13,151 nt of DNA from Bacilli bacterium (GCA_016297695.1 JAEDGC010000046.1:1-13151); one strand, 5' to 3'. Numbered from the stretch's first letter, positions 6,576 through 13,151 are shown. A program made the numbers and translations. The notes: a model not told the origin generated them from the sequence alone.

Positions 6576-8570
6576 TTATTTAATAATTAAAAATGTCAAT
6601 AAAGCTACTAACATAATAAATCCACTAGTAATTAAAGATAGCAATAATATATTGGTAAATCCATTTTTATATCCACTATTTTGAGTTGGTTTATTTGGAG
6701 TTAGTTTTCGCATCATTGGCTTATCCATATTATTTTGTTGTGTATTATTTACCTCATTATTTTTTATTGATTCTATTTGATTTTTTTGTTCCATGAGCTG
6801 TTTTTTTCTTTCCAAATATCTTTTTTGTTGTAACAAGTTTTGCCTTTCTTCATCCATTGATTGTTGTTTTTCTTTATATATATTTTGTTCTTCATTTTCA
6901 GAATAATTATTAACAATTTTAATTATTTTTTCTTTTTTATCTTGATATATTTTTCCACCTATATCTTTAATATTATTAGCAGCATCTTTTTTATTACTCG
7001 AATTAGCAGAAATATTATAGATAGCACTTTCAATTCTAACATCTCCACAAACAAAAGCTACTTGTCTTACCATATTATCAAATATAGTTTTTTTATTTTT
7101 TGATGCATTATATTTTTGAACTAAATCTTCTTGTGAATAAAAAAGCTTACTTGTTATTTGTTTCATATCTCCTTGAAAAATCAAATTCATTCTTTCAGTT
7201 TTGGATTCTAACTTTTGTAGATTTTCTCTCATAAATATAACGTTAGAAGTGTAATTAGAAGTATAAGTATTTAAAACATTGTTATTTAACATTAAATCTC
7301 TAGCACACATATCTACTAAGCCTTCTGCTATATAAGAATTTAATTTATCAGAGTTCTCTACTCCTTGTATATTCATATATTTTGGAGAAATAAAATAATG
7401 AAATAATTCATGAACAAGTATTCCTTCACACACACTTTCTAATGTTTCATTTTCTCTAGGTCTTATATTAAAAGGATAAAAATGAATTTTTTGATCTTTA
7501 AAAACATTGCCACCATGTGCAGTAATTTTGTGATTTTTAATTTCTTCTATTTCTTTTTGTTTTTGTTCTTCTGATAGTTTAGAATCATTTTTAATGGCTT
7601 GAATTTGATTTTCTATCCATTTATCAGCACTAGTTTCTACAACAACGTTTTCACTTAATTTTAATGATTTTAATAGTATCTTTTGTTCTTCGCTCATATA
7701 TTGACCATATTCTTTTTCAATCATTTCCAAATATATTGAAACTCTAGAATTCAAATATGTTTGTAATGAAGCTTGATTTATAATATTAATATTTTTTTCT
7801 ATAGAATGTATGATTGAAGTTTCTAATGGTCTCTTTATTATTGTTTTATTATTTTGTTTTTCTAGTTCGATTTTATTTGACTTAACAATATCAATATTCT
7901 TTTCTATTTTAGCAGCATCATATCTGTCTTTTGGTCTTGAGTTTTTTTTAGAATTATATATACTTTCTAAACTCATCATTTTATAAGCAATTCCATTATG
8001 ATATCTAACTTCATCTGAAAAACACATATCAGTGTACGTTTTAGTAAAATGAGTTTCATCTACAAATAATTGAGAATTTTTGTCTTTATTGTCAAAATAA
8101 TATTCTTTTACTGTAATGCTTTGATCTTTTTTGCGTTCAAAAAGAAATAAACCTATACTCATAGGACTATCTTTATAAACTATTTTATATTCATGACCAT
8201 TAACTTCTTTATGATTCATATTACTAACGAATACAAAATCATGACTTTCATCAATTATTTTTTTTAATATATCAAGTTGTTCTTCGTTAATAAATAAATC
8301 CAAATCGCCATGGTATCTTTCTAGTTGTTGATTTGTTGCTAAATATCCCATTATACCACCTGTATAATATACATCAAAATCATTACCAATTAATTTATTA
8401 AATTCATCAAATGCCTCTAATACCAATTCATGATTTTTTGTTAATGGCATAGCAGGATATTCCATATTCATCGCTTTAAGCCAATTTAATCTTTTTATTA
8501 AATCTTCTATAGACTTATATTTAGGATTTAATTCTAATATTAAATTTGCATTTTTAATAATTACATCCAT
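6576..8570 (-). CDS. nucleotidyltransferase-like / HExxH metalloprotease-like / C-terminal membrane-anchor fusion
   Basis: I do not recognise this 664-residue architecture as a named family. N-terminal part (about 35-225): YTGG at 69-72, then RYHGDLDLFI (85-94) with Asp89 and Asp91, then RPKDRYDAAK (212-221). This is the GG...DxD and R-x-KD-x-x-D pattern of LinA/ANT(2'')/AbiEii-like nucleotidyltransferase folds. The strand expected to carry a third acidic residue reads SIGLFLFE, so catalysis is doubtful. Middle: HELFH at 387-391 and EGLVD at 416-420, an HExxH plus ExxxD pattern as in gluzincin zinc peptidases (His387, His391, Glu416 as ligands, Glu388 catalytic). C-terminal: a Q/K/E-rich coiled coil (about 565-605), an Asn/Pro-rich linker and one hydrophobic helix (about 640-662) ending at the last residues, hence tail-anchor-like with the bulk cytoplasmic. 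The ATG at 8570 is chosen; it has no clear ribosome site and probably relies on coupling to the small gene 2 nt upstream. Gene real: high confidence. Function: unknown. Confidence 0.85.
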   Translation of the reverse strand: MDVIIKNANLILELNPKYKSIEDLIKRLNWLKAMNMEYPAMPLTKNHELVLEAFDEFNKLIGNDFDVYYTGGIMGYLATNQQLERYHGDLDLFINEEQLDILKKIIDESHDFVFVSNMNHKEVNGHEYKIVYKDSPMSIGLFLFERKKDQSITVKEYYFDNKDKNSQLFVDETHFTKTYTDMCFSDEVRYHNGIAYKMMSLESIYNSKKNSRPKDRYDAAKIEKNIDIVKSNKIELEKQNNKTIIKRPLETSIIHSIEKNINIINQASLQTYLNSRVSIYLEMIEKEYGQYMSEEQKILLKSLKLSENVVVETSADKWIENQIQAIKNDSKLSEEQKQKEIEEIKNHKITAHGGNVFKDQKIHFYPFNIRPRENETLESVCEGILVHELFHYFISPKYMNIQGVENSDKLNSYIAEGLVDMCARDLMLNNNVLNTYTSNYTSNVIFMRENLQKLESKTERMNLIFQGDMKQITSKLFYSQEDLVQKYNASKNKKTIFDNMVRQVAFVCGDVRIESAIYNISANSSNKKDAANNIKDIGGKIYQDKKEKIIKIVNNYSENEEQNIYKEKQQSMDEERQNLLQQKRYLERKKQLMEQKNQIESIKNNEVNNTQQNNMDKPMMRKLTPNKPTQNSGYKNGFTNILLLSLITSGFIMLVALLTFLIIK

Positions 8571-8572
8571 AG

Positions 8573-8752
8573 TTAACAAATTTTTTTTACCAAATTTTCT
8601 AAACTTACGATTATTTTATCAATTGCATCATCTACACTTAATTTGGATATATTACTAATGGTATTTTGTATTTCATGTTCACTTGTTATATTTGCTTCAT
8701 TAGCAAAAAAATTAACCAACTTATTCAATAATATTTTTTGTTTTTCATTCAT
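8573..8752 (-). CDS. small helical protein coupled to the nucleotidyltransferase-protease fusion
   Basis: A 59-residue acidic/lysine-rich protein predicted to be nearly all helix (MNEKQKILLNKLVNFFANEA at the start, ending LENLVKKIC). No domain is recognised, and there is no membrane segment or signal peptide. The ATG at 8752 is chosen because GGTGA lies 5 nt upstream; the GTG codons at 8764 and 8761 would overlap that site. Its stop is 2 nt before the ATG of the 664-residue protein, and a good promoter (8783-8811) precedes it, so the two form a dedicated operon. A partner, adaptor or inhibitor role is possible but is inference from the coupling alone. A lone Cys is the final residue. Confidence 0.75.
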   Translation of the reverse strand: MNEKQKILLNKLVNFFANEANITSEHEIQNTISNISKLSVDDAIDKIIVSLENLVKKIC

Positions 8753-8782
8753 ATCGTTCACCACTACTCTATTATTAATTTA

Positions 8783-8811
8783 ATTATACATAAAAAAATA
8801 GATAGAATCAA
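8783..8811 (-). promoter_or_regulatory. promoter of the small-protein/fusion operon
   Basis: TTGATT (8806-8811) and a perfect TATAAT (8783-8788) are spaced exactly 17 nt apart on the minus strand, about 31 nt before the small-gene ATG. The -35 hexamer sits inside the loop of the typA terminator hairpin, so the two signals overlap physically. Confidence 0.75.
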
Positions 8812-8826
8812 TCTATCTATTTTTTC
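8792..8826 (-). terminator. rho-independent terminator of typA, overlapping its stop codon
   Basis: The stem AAATAGATAG / CTATCTATTT (extended by flanking A/T pairs to about 14 bp; arms 8792-8805 and 8813-8826) has a 7-nt loop and ends in seven T on the minus strand. The typA TAG stop (8813-8815) forms the top of the stem. Confidence 0.85.
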
Positions 8827-10615
8827 TAAATCTCTCTTTTGGATCTAATACTGATTTTCTAAGTCTTATAGCATCTGGTGTAACTTCAACATATTCATCA
8901 TCTTCTATAAATTCTAAAGCTTCTTCTAAACTAAATGTTTTTGGTTTAATTAAATTAATTGCTTCATCAGCTCCGCTTGATCTTGTATTTGTTAAATTTT
9001 TATTTTTACAAGGATTAACATCTAAATCATTATCACGATTGTGTATTCCTACAATCATTCCTATATATACATCAGTTGCAGGTTCAATAATTAATGTTCC
9101 ACGATCTTGTAGGTTAAATAATGAATATCCTAAGGCTTTACCATTTTCCATAGAAACTAAAACACCATTTTTACGACGAGTTATTTCTCCTGCATAAGCT
9201 TTATATTCATCAAAACTTCTTACCATGATTCCTTCGCCTTTTGTATTTGTAATAAATGCACTACGGTAACCTATTAATCCCCTTGTTGGAGCACTAAACT
9301 CTAAATGAACATAATTATCATCAGTATTTGATATAGATACTAAAGTTGCTTTTCTTTCTTGTAAATCATTTATAATTGTTCCGGAATAATCTTGTGGTAC
9401 ATTTATTAAAACTTTTTCATAAGGTTCACATTTTTTGCCATCTATATCTTGAAATAAAACTTCTGGTTTAGAAACAGATAATTCATATCCTTCTCTACGC
9501 ATATTTTCAATTAGGATTGATAAATGAAGTTCACCACGACCACTTACTTTATATCCATCAGAACCTGGTAATTCTTCTACCATTAATCCAACGTTAGTTT
9601 GTAATTCTTTTTCTAATCTTTCCTTGATATGTCTACTAGTTAAAAATTTACCACTTTTACCAGCAAAAGGAGAATTATTAACAAGAAAATTCATTGATAA
9701 AGTAGGTTTTTCTATTTCTATTTTTGGAAGTGGATTAATATCATCTTTAGTACAAATTGTATCTCCAATTGAAATGTCTGGACAACCAGCAATAGTTACA
9801 ATATCTCCATAGTATGCAACTTGTTTTTCAACACGTTTAATTCCTTCATTAACAAATAACTTTGATATTTTGAATGACTCTACTTTACCATCATTTTTTA
9901 CAAGAGTAACAAGTTGCCCAGATTTAACGTTTCCGGTATTTACTCTTCCTATTCCTAAACGTCCAATATAATCATCATAATCAAGTGCTGATATTTGTAA
10001 TTGTAAATTATCATTTTCATTTCCTTTAAATGGTTCTACTTGTTTAATCACTGTTTCTAATAATGGTTCAATTGAATTTGATTCCTCATCCAATGAATTT
10101 TTGGCAATACCTTGTTTTGCAACACCATATATAATTGGAAAATCCAATTGTTCATCAGTAGCATTTAATTCCATAAATAAATTAAATGTCATATCAACAA
10201 CTTCTTCAGGTCTAGCATCTTTTTTATCTATTTTATTAATAAACAAAATTGGTCTTAAATTTTGTTCTAAAGCTTTTTTTAACACAAATTTTGTTTGAGG
10301 CATTGGTCCTTCAGCTGAGTCTACTATTAATATTACAGTATCAACAGTTCTTATTACTCTTTCTACTTCTGATGAAAAATCAGCATGCCCTGGTGTATCA
10401 ACAATATTAATTTTATAATCTTTATATCTTATTGCACAGTTTTTGGAATAAATTGTTATTCCTCTTTCTCTTTCAATATCATTTGAATCCATTACACAAT
10501 CGACAACTTCTTCATGAGCACTAAATACTCCATTTTGTTCTAGTAGTGCGTCAACTAAAGTACTTTTTCCAGCATCAACATGGGCAACTACTGCTATATT
10601 TATGATTTTATCCAT
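8813..10615 (-). CDS. typA: ribosome-binding GTPase TypA/BipA
   Basis: This 600-residue translational GTPase binds the 70S ribosome and supports ribosome assembly and stress adaptation. G1 is AHVDAGKST (11-19), G2 is RGIT (51-54), G3 is DTPGH (73-77, catalytic His77) and G4 is NKID (127-130). After the domain II barrel come the family-specific blocks RGLIGYRSAF, TNTKGEGIM, GMIVGIHNRDNDL and LTNTRSSGADEA, and the end VEVTPDAIRLRKSVLDPKERF. These fix it as TypA rather than EF-G or LepA. It departs from most TypA in having HVDAGKS where HVDHGKT is usual and FSSEVER where FGGEVER is usual. The ATG at 10615 has GGGAG 8 nt upstream; a GTG at 10624 overlaps the site. It has its own promoter (10645-10673), and its terminator overlaps the stop codon. 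Confidence 0.97.
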   Translation of the reverse strand: MDKIINIAVVAHVDAGKSTLVDALLEQNGVFSAHEEVVDCVMDSNDIERERGITIYSKNCAIRYKDYKINIVDTPGHADFSSEVERVIRTVDTVILIVDSAEGPMPQTKFVLKKALEQNLRPILFINKIDKKDARPEEVVDMTFNLFMELNATDEQLDFPIIYGVAKQGIAKNSLDEESNSIEPLLETVIKQVEPFKGNENDNLQLQISALDYDDYIGRLGIGRVNTGNVKSGQLVTLVKNDGKVESFKISKLFVNEGIKRVEKQVAYYGDIVTIAGCPDISIGDTICTKDDINPLPKIEIEKPTLSMNFLVNNSPFAGKSGKFLTSRHIKERLEKELQTNVGLMVEELPGSDGYKVSGRGELHLSILIENMRREGYELSVSKPEVLFQDIDGKKCEPYEKVLINVPQDYSGTIINDLQERKATLVSISNTDDNYVHLEFSAPTRGLIGYRSAFITNTKGEGIMVRSFDEYKAYAGEITRRKNGVLVSMENGKALGYSLFNLQDRGTLIIEPATDVYIGMIVGIHNRDNDLDVNPCKNKNLTNTRSSGADEAINLIKPKTFSLEEALEFIEDDEYVEVTPDAIRLRKSVLDPKERFRKNR

Positions 10616-10644
10616 AAACTCCACTCCCTTTACATACTCATGAA

Positions 10645-10673
10645 ATAATACTACAAAATAGTTAGTTTTGCAA
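10645..10673 (-). promoter_or_regulatory. typA promoter
   Basis: TTGCAA (10668-10673) and TATTAT (10645-10650) are spaced by 17 nt on the minus strand (4 of 6 and 5 of 6 matches). They lie right after the terminator of the preceding gene and 29 nt before the typA ATG. Confidence 0.65.
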
Positions 10674-10674
10674 G

Positions 10675-10702
10675 AAAAAACTTAAAATCAATCGATTTTA
10701 AG
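10675..10702 (-). terminator. rho-independent terminator of the HAAS-like/560-residue operon
   Basis: A perfect 9-bp stem (CTTAAAATC with GATTTTAAG; 10694-10702 and 10681-10689) has a 4-nt loop, followed on the minus strand by six T. The TGA stop of the membrane-protein gene (10688-10690) lies across the loop and the descending arm. Confidence 0.85.
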
Positions 10703-11197
10703 CTCTTTTTTAAATCTTCTTTTAAACATTTTGATAAATACAATAATTGCAAATATAATATATAAGATTTCGACTACATTATTAAGTAAATTAATAATTT
10801 TTACAGATAGGATATTATGAAAGATACTAAATAAAACATTTTCCAATACTAAAAAAGGTATTTTAAATATTGAAACTAATAATATTATAATGATTAAATC
10901 TCTTACAATAATAATTTTATTTTTAGAATCATATTTTATAAAACTATTGTAGAAATTTTCAAAACTCTTACCAATTTTATCAAATTTATTTAAAATTTTA
11001 TTATTTGCATTTTTTTCTTTTTTTAAAGGATTAATTTTATATTTTTTATAAATATCTTCTATTTCTTGACTTATATCTTTTACAATACCACCATTATCAA
11101 GTTCATTACTGATTCGAAATATTTCATTACTTTTTTGTTCTGGATTTAAATATTTTAGTCTCTTTTCTAACTCTTTTAAATATTTATCTTTGTTCAT
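10688..11197 (-). CDS. HAAS/DUF1700-like two-helix membrane protein
   Basis: A 169-residue protein. Residues 1-57 form a charged helical domain (MNKDKYLKELEKRLKYL, then NELDNGG and a second helix ending in INP) reminiscent of HAAS/DUF1700 domains. A linker follows, then hydrophobic helices at about 94-130 (one long or two short) and 137-157, and a very basic tail (KMFKRRFKKELK) that suggests a cytoplasmic C-terminus. The family match is tentative, and the PadR-like regulator that often accompanies DUF1700 proteins is not present here. The ATG at 11197 has GGTGA 4 nt upstream; the in-frame TTG at 11212 would place the site within the gene. It follows the 560-residue gene after 16 nt, and they share a terminator, so they are one operon. 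Confidence 0.75.
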   Translation of the reverse strand: MNKDKYLKELEKRLKYLNPEQKSNEIFRISNELDNGGIVKDISQEIEDIYKKYKINPLKKEKNANNKILNKFDKIGKSFENFYNSFIKYDSKNKIIIVRDLIIIILLVSIFKIPFLVLENVLFSIFHNILSVKIINLLNNVVEILYIIFAIIVFIKMFKRRFKKELKID

Positions 11198-11213
11198 AAA
11201 TTCACCATCCAAA

Positions 11214-12896
11214 TTAGTTTTTATTTTCTAAAACTGTATCTAAATAAACTTTCTCATTAAATAATATATAACTATATTTTATTTCTTTATCTAACTTTTC
11301 TCTTCTTAAAATATAATTATTTACTTTTATTTCACTTTTATCAACTATTTTTAAATTATTGATATCAAAAGTTATTATATCACTATTTTTTGAAGCTATT
11401 AAATTATTACTATCATCTATTTTTATTATATATGGAGAGTAATAAACATTAATTGGATTTTTTAAGGTACTTAAATAATAATTATTATTACCACGATTAT
11501 TAACCGGATAATTATTTAATAAAGATGCATTAATATACCCTTTTTTTAAAAATACTCCCATTTTGTATTTTAAAACATCATCATTTTTCAGATTATAAGG
11601 TTTAATATTAATATTTTTAGTAAAATCAATAATACTTGAAACAAATTCTTCTAAACTATCAAGTCGTAACATTTTTAAATATTTTCTTGTTAGTAAATAA
11701 TTATCCTTATTACTTAATATTTCATACATTTCATTAAATTTATTTCTATAATATTTTTCATTAAATATTGCGGATATTAAATCTTCATGACTATAATTTA
11801 CAATTATATTAACTAATTCTTTTAAAGGAGATGATAAAAATATTGCTTGATTTCGTTCTTTCATACTTAAACTTTCAAAATAATTATCTAAATCTTCTTT
11901 TTGAGTTTTCAAACAATTTTTTAAAATATTAGAATCTAATACTTTTTTAGTTATACCATATATACTTTTTAAATCGTCAATGCTGTTATTTTTCCACTCA
12001 ATTAACTCATTTGAAGACTTAACATGATTGTCCTCAATTATTGTTTTTTTATCAATGTTATTACAAATAACTGGATTTTCTTCTATGTATTGCATAAAAG
12101 TTATTTTCTTTTTGAATAATTTACTTTTCTTGTTTGATAATTCTTGATATTCATTAAATTTATCTATTAATTGATTTATTTTGTTTATTTCTTGACTATA
12201 ATAATCTATCAAATATAAATTTTCTATATATTTAGAATCTTTCATTACATCCTCATATATTTTTAATAATTCATAAAATTTTTTCATAAAATTATGATCA
12301 TTTATATCATTATTTATAAGCTGTATTCTTTTATTAATACTTTCTTCATTAAAATTTTTTATTTCTATTTTATCTTTTTCTAAATTTTCACCACTAATTT
12401 TTGCAAATTCTTCTATTTTTAAATAATAATCTTCTGAAATTTTTGTAGTTTTTTCTTCTGTCTCTTTAATTATTTTAATAAAATCATAAATTTTATTTTT
12501 TAATATTTCTAATAATTTTTTATTATCATCCAAAGTTGTATCTATTTCTAATTTTTCAACTGGATTGTCTATTATTTTTAAATCAATGATATTATTCTTG
12601 TTAATTTTTATATTATTGTAATAAAAAGATATTTTTGGACTTAAATCTTCATAATTATCAAATACAACTTTCAAATTATCTTTTTTTAAATTTTTTCGAT
12701 AATATAAATAAAGAGTCATAAAATCTTTCATTTCATCTTTATTTGAGAATTTTATAAATCTTGATAAATGACCATAATCAGTTTTAAAAGTTGCAAATAT
12801 ACCAATCTCGTCATTTTTCTGGCATAATGTTGGTTCAATATTATCATTGATAAACCCATAAAATTTCATTATTTCTTTTGCTTCTTTTAAAGTCAT
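11214..12896 (-). CDS. uncharacterised 560-residue protein, coiled-coil-forming
   Basis: I do not recognise this protein. It is very rich in Lys, Asn, Ile and Glu. Visible layout: an N-terminal globular part (about 1-110, mixed strands, with GIFATFKTDYGHLSRF), long charged helices likely to form coiled coils (about 120-180 and 205-265), a helical middle (about 300-430), and a C-terminal part with alternating strands (about 455-560, including NVYYSPYIIKIDD). No signal peptide, membrane helix, Walker motif, HExxH or DNA-binding motif is visible. The ATG at 12896 has AGGAG 9 nt upstream. The gene starts an operon with the HAAS-like membrane protein, so it may be a cytoplasmic partner of that protein (inference). 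The AT content at silent and non-silent positions exceeds that of typA and lysS, as is usual for poorly conserved genes in such genomes. Confidence 0.8.
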   Translation of the reverse strand: MTLKEAKEIMKFYGFINDNIEPTLCQKNDEIGIFATFKTDYGHLSRFIKFSNKDEMKDFMTLYLYYRKNLKKDNLKVVFDNYEDLSPKISFYYNNIKINKNNIIDLKIIDNPVEKLEIDTTLDDNKKLLEILKNKIYDFIKIIKETEEKTTKISEDYYLKIEEFAKISGENLEKDKIEIKNFNEESINKRIQLINNDINDHNFMKKFYELLKIYEDVMKDSKYIENLYLIDYYSQEINKINQLIDKFNEYQELSNKKSKLFKKKITFMQYIEENPVICNNIDKKTIIEDNHVKSSNELIEWKNNSIDDLKSIYGITKKVLDSNILKNCLKTQKEDLDNYFESLSMKERNQAIFLSSPLKELVNIIVNYSHEDLISAIFNEKYYRNKFNEMYEILSNKDNYLLTRKYLKMLRLDSLEEFVSSIIDFTKNINIKPYNLKNDDVLKYKMGVFLKKGYINASLLNNYPVNNRGNNNYYLSTLKNPINVYYSPYIIKIDDSNNLIASKNSDIITFDINNLKIVDKSEIKVNNYILRREKLDKEIKYSYILFNEKVYLDTVLENKN

Positions 12897-12926
12897 CTTA
12901 AAATTCTCCTTATCATTCTTTAAAAC

Positions 12927-12932
12927 ATTGTA
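12927..12932 (-). promoter_or_regulatory. extended -10 of the 560-residue-protein operon
   Basis: TACAAT on the minus strand is preceded by TGA, forming an extended -10 (TGnTACAAT). It lies 30 nt before the ATG. The -35 region is weak, which an extended -10 can offset. Confidence 0.5.
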
Positions 12933-12955
12933 TCATATTTATTACAATAATTCTA

Positions 12956-12983
12956 TTGATTATTTTAAAATAGAAGATATAAT
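12956..12983 (+). promoter_or_regulatory. promoter of the plus-strand short ORF
   Basis: TTGATT (12956-12961) and a perfect TATAAT (12978-12983) are spaced by 16 nt. A second overlapping TATAAT starts at 12983. It is divergent from the promoter at 12927-12932, with only about 25 nt between them. The predicted transcript would begin near 12990, right at the ribosome site. Confidence 0.6.
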
Positions 12984-13003
12984 ATAATTAAGGATGTGAT
13001 ATT

Positions 13004-13141
13004 TTGAAATCAAAAGAAAAAGATAATGAAAAAGTTGATTTAATTAAACCAAAATCAAAAAAACAGGCTAAAAAAGAACAAGATATTAAAGATTCGCCCG
13101 AGTTTGACAGTTTTAAATTAAAAATCTTCACTAAGCGTTGA
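13004..13141 (+). CDS. short lysine-rich ORF of 45 codons, or the start of a broken gene
   Basis: A TTG start at 13004 is preceded at 12990-13000 by AAGGATGTGAT, which matches 10 of 11 bases of the ideal AAGGAGGTGAT, and by a good promoter. The product is 45 residues, rich in Lys with many Glu, Asp and Gln, starting MKSKEKDNEK and ending FKLKIFTKR before a TGA at 13139-13141. No domain is recognised. Reading the TGA as Trp would gain only two residues before a TAG, so stop-codon reassignment does not extend it. A frame from about 13128 in another phase stays open to the window end, so a frameshift near the A-run at about 13120 is an alternative. The stop lies in the loop of a possible hairpin, as for two other genes here, which favours a genuine small gene. 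Confidence 0.5.
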   Translation: MKSKEKDNEKVDLIKPKSKKQAKKEQDIKDSPEFDSFKLKIFTKR

Positions 13142-13151
13142 AAAACTTAGT
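13130..13151 (+). terminator. possible terminator hairpin cut by the window edge
   Basis: Inverted repeat ACTAAG (13130-13135) and CTTAGT (13146-13151) flank a 10-nt loop containing the TGA stop of the short ORF. The right arm ends at the last base of the window, so any longer stem or T-run lies outside. Confidence 0.35.

Noticed and set aside
6571..6591. AT-only hairpin at the end of the fusion-protein gene
   Set aside because: It has no G-C pairs and no T-run after it on the minus strand, so it is unlikely to terminate; readthrough into the DUF1003 gene is possible.
6861..7103. Plus-strand open frame of 80 codons over the fusion-protein gene
   Set aside because: The Phe/Ile-rich product reflects the reverse of Lys/Asn codons in the real gene; no ribosome site.
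9624..9812. Plus-strand open frame of 62 codons within typA
   Set aside because: It lies wholly antisense to a highly conserved gene and has no start signals.
10101..10298. Plus-strand open frame of 65 codons within typA
   Set aside because: Antisense shadow of the GTPase domain, without a ribosome site.
13139..13141. TGA read as tryptophan
   Set aside because: TGG is used for Trp throughout, TGA ends two other genes, and reading through would add only two residues before a TAG.
13130..13151. Integron or recombinase attachment site at the right edge
   Set aside because: The inverted repeat lacks attC-type core sites and no integrase or cassette is near; a truncated terminator is simpler.

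Overview
The window is AT-rich DNA from a Firmicutes/Mollicutes-like bacterium. Tryptophan is encoded by TGG, and TGA is a true stop (1861-1863, 10688-10690), so the standard bacterial code applies rather than the Mycoplasma code. YebC2-type YebC, class II LysS, a YfcC-type carrier and TypA fit an uncultured, probably gut-associated, low-GC Bacilli lineage such as the RF39 type; this placement is inference. The layout is dense, with 11 minus-strand genes and one short plus-strand ORF at the right edge.

Reading from left to right: tandem terminators (13-82), then yebC (89-805), a patatin-like lipase (833-1864), and an extended SDR (1861-2796) whose stop overlaps the lipase start as ATGA. These three read leftward, probably from a promoter near 2820, and yebC may also have its own promoter. 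Next come a DcuC/YfcC-family carrier (2884-4293) and lysS (4380-5870), each closed by a hairpin terminator. A DUF1003 membrane protein (5984-6502) follows.

The middle holds the most unusual locus, a two-gene unit at 6576-8752. A 59-residue helical protein is followed, after a 2-nt gap, by a 664-residue protein. The larger protein joins an N-terminal nucleotidyltransferase-like fold, an HExxH...ExxxD zinc-protease-like domain, a charged coiled coil and a C-terminal membrane anchor. A good promoter drives the pair, and its -35 box lies in the loop of the typA terminator. I do not recognise this architecture.

The right third holds typA (8813-10615), then a pair of unassigned genes: a HAAS/DUF1700-like two-helix membrane protein (10688-11197) and a 560-residue, lysine- and asparagine-rich, coiled-coil-forming protein (11214-12896). 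A divergent promoter region (about 12905-13003) separates that pair from a 45-codon plus-strand ORF (13004-13141).

The housekeeping genes (lysS, typA, yebC) all act in translation. The accessory genes concern the membrane or are of unknown function. No tRNA, rRNA, CRISPR array, insertion sequence or riboswitch was seen, and there is no T-box leader in front of lysS. No gene-free stretch exceeds 300 bases.
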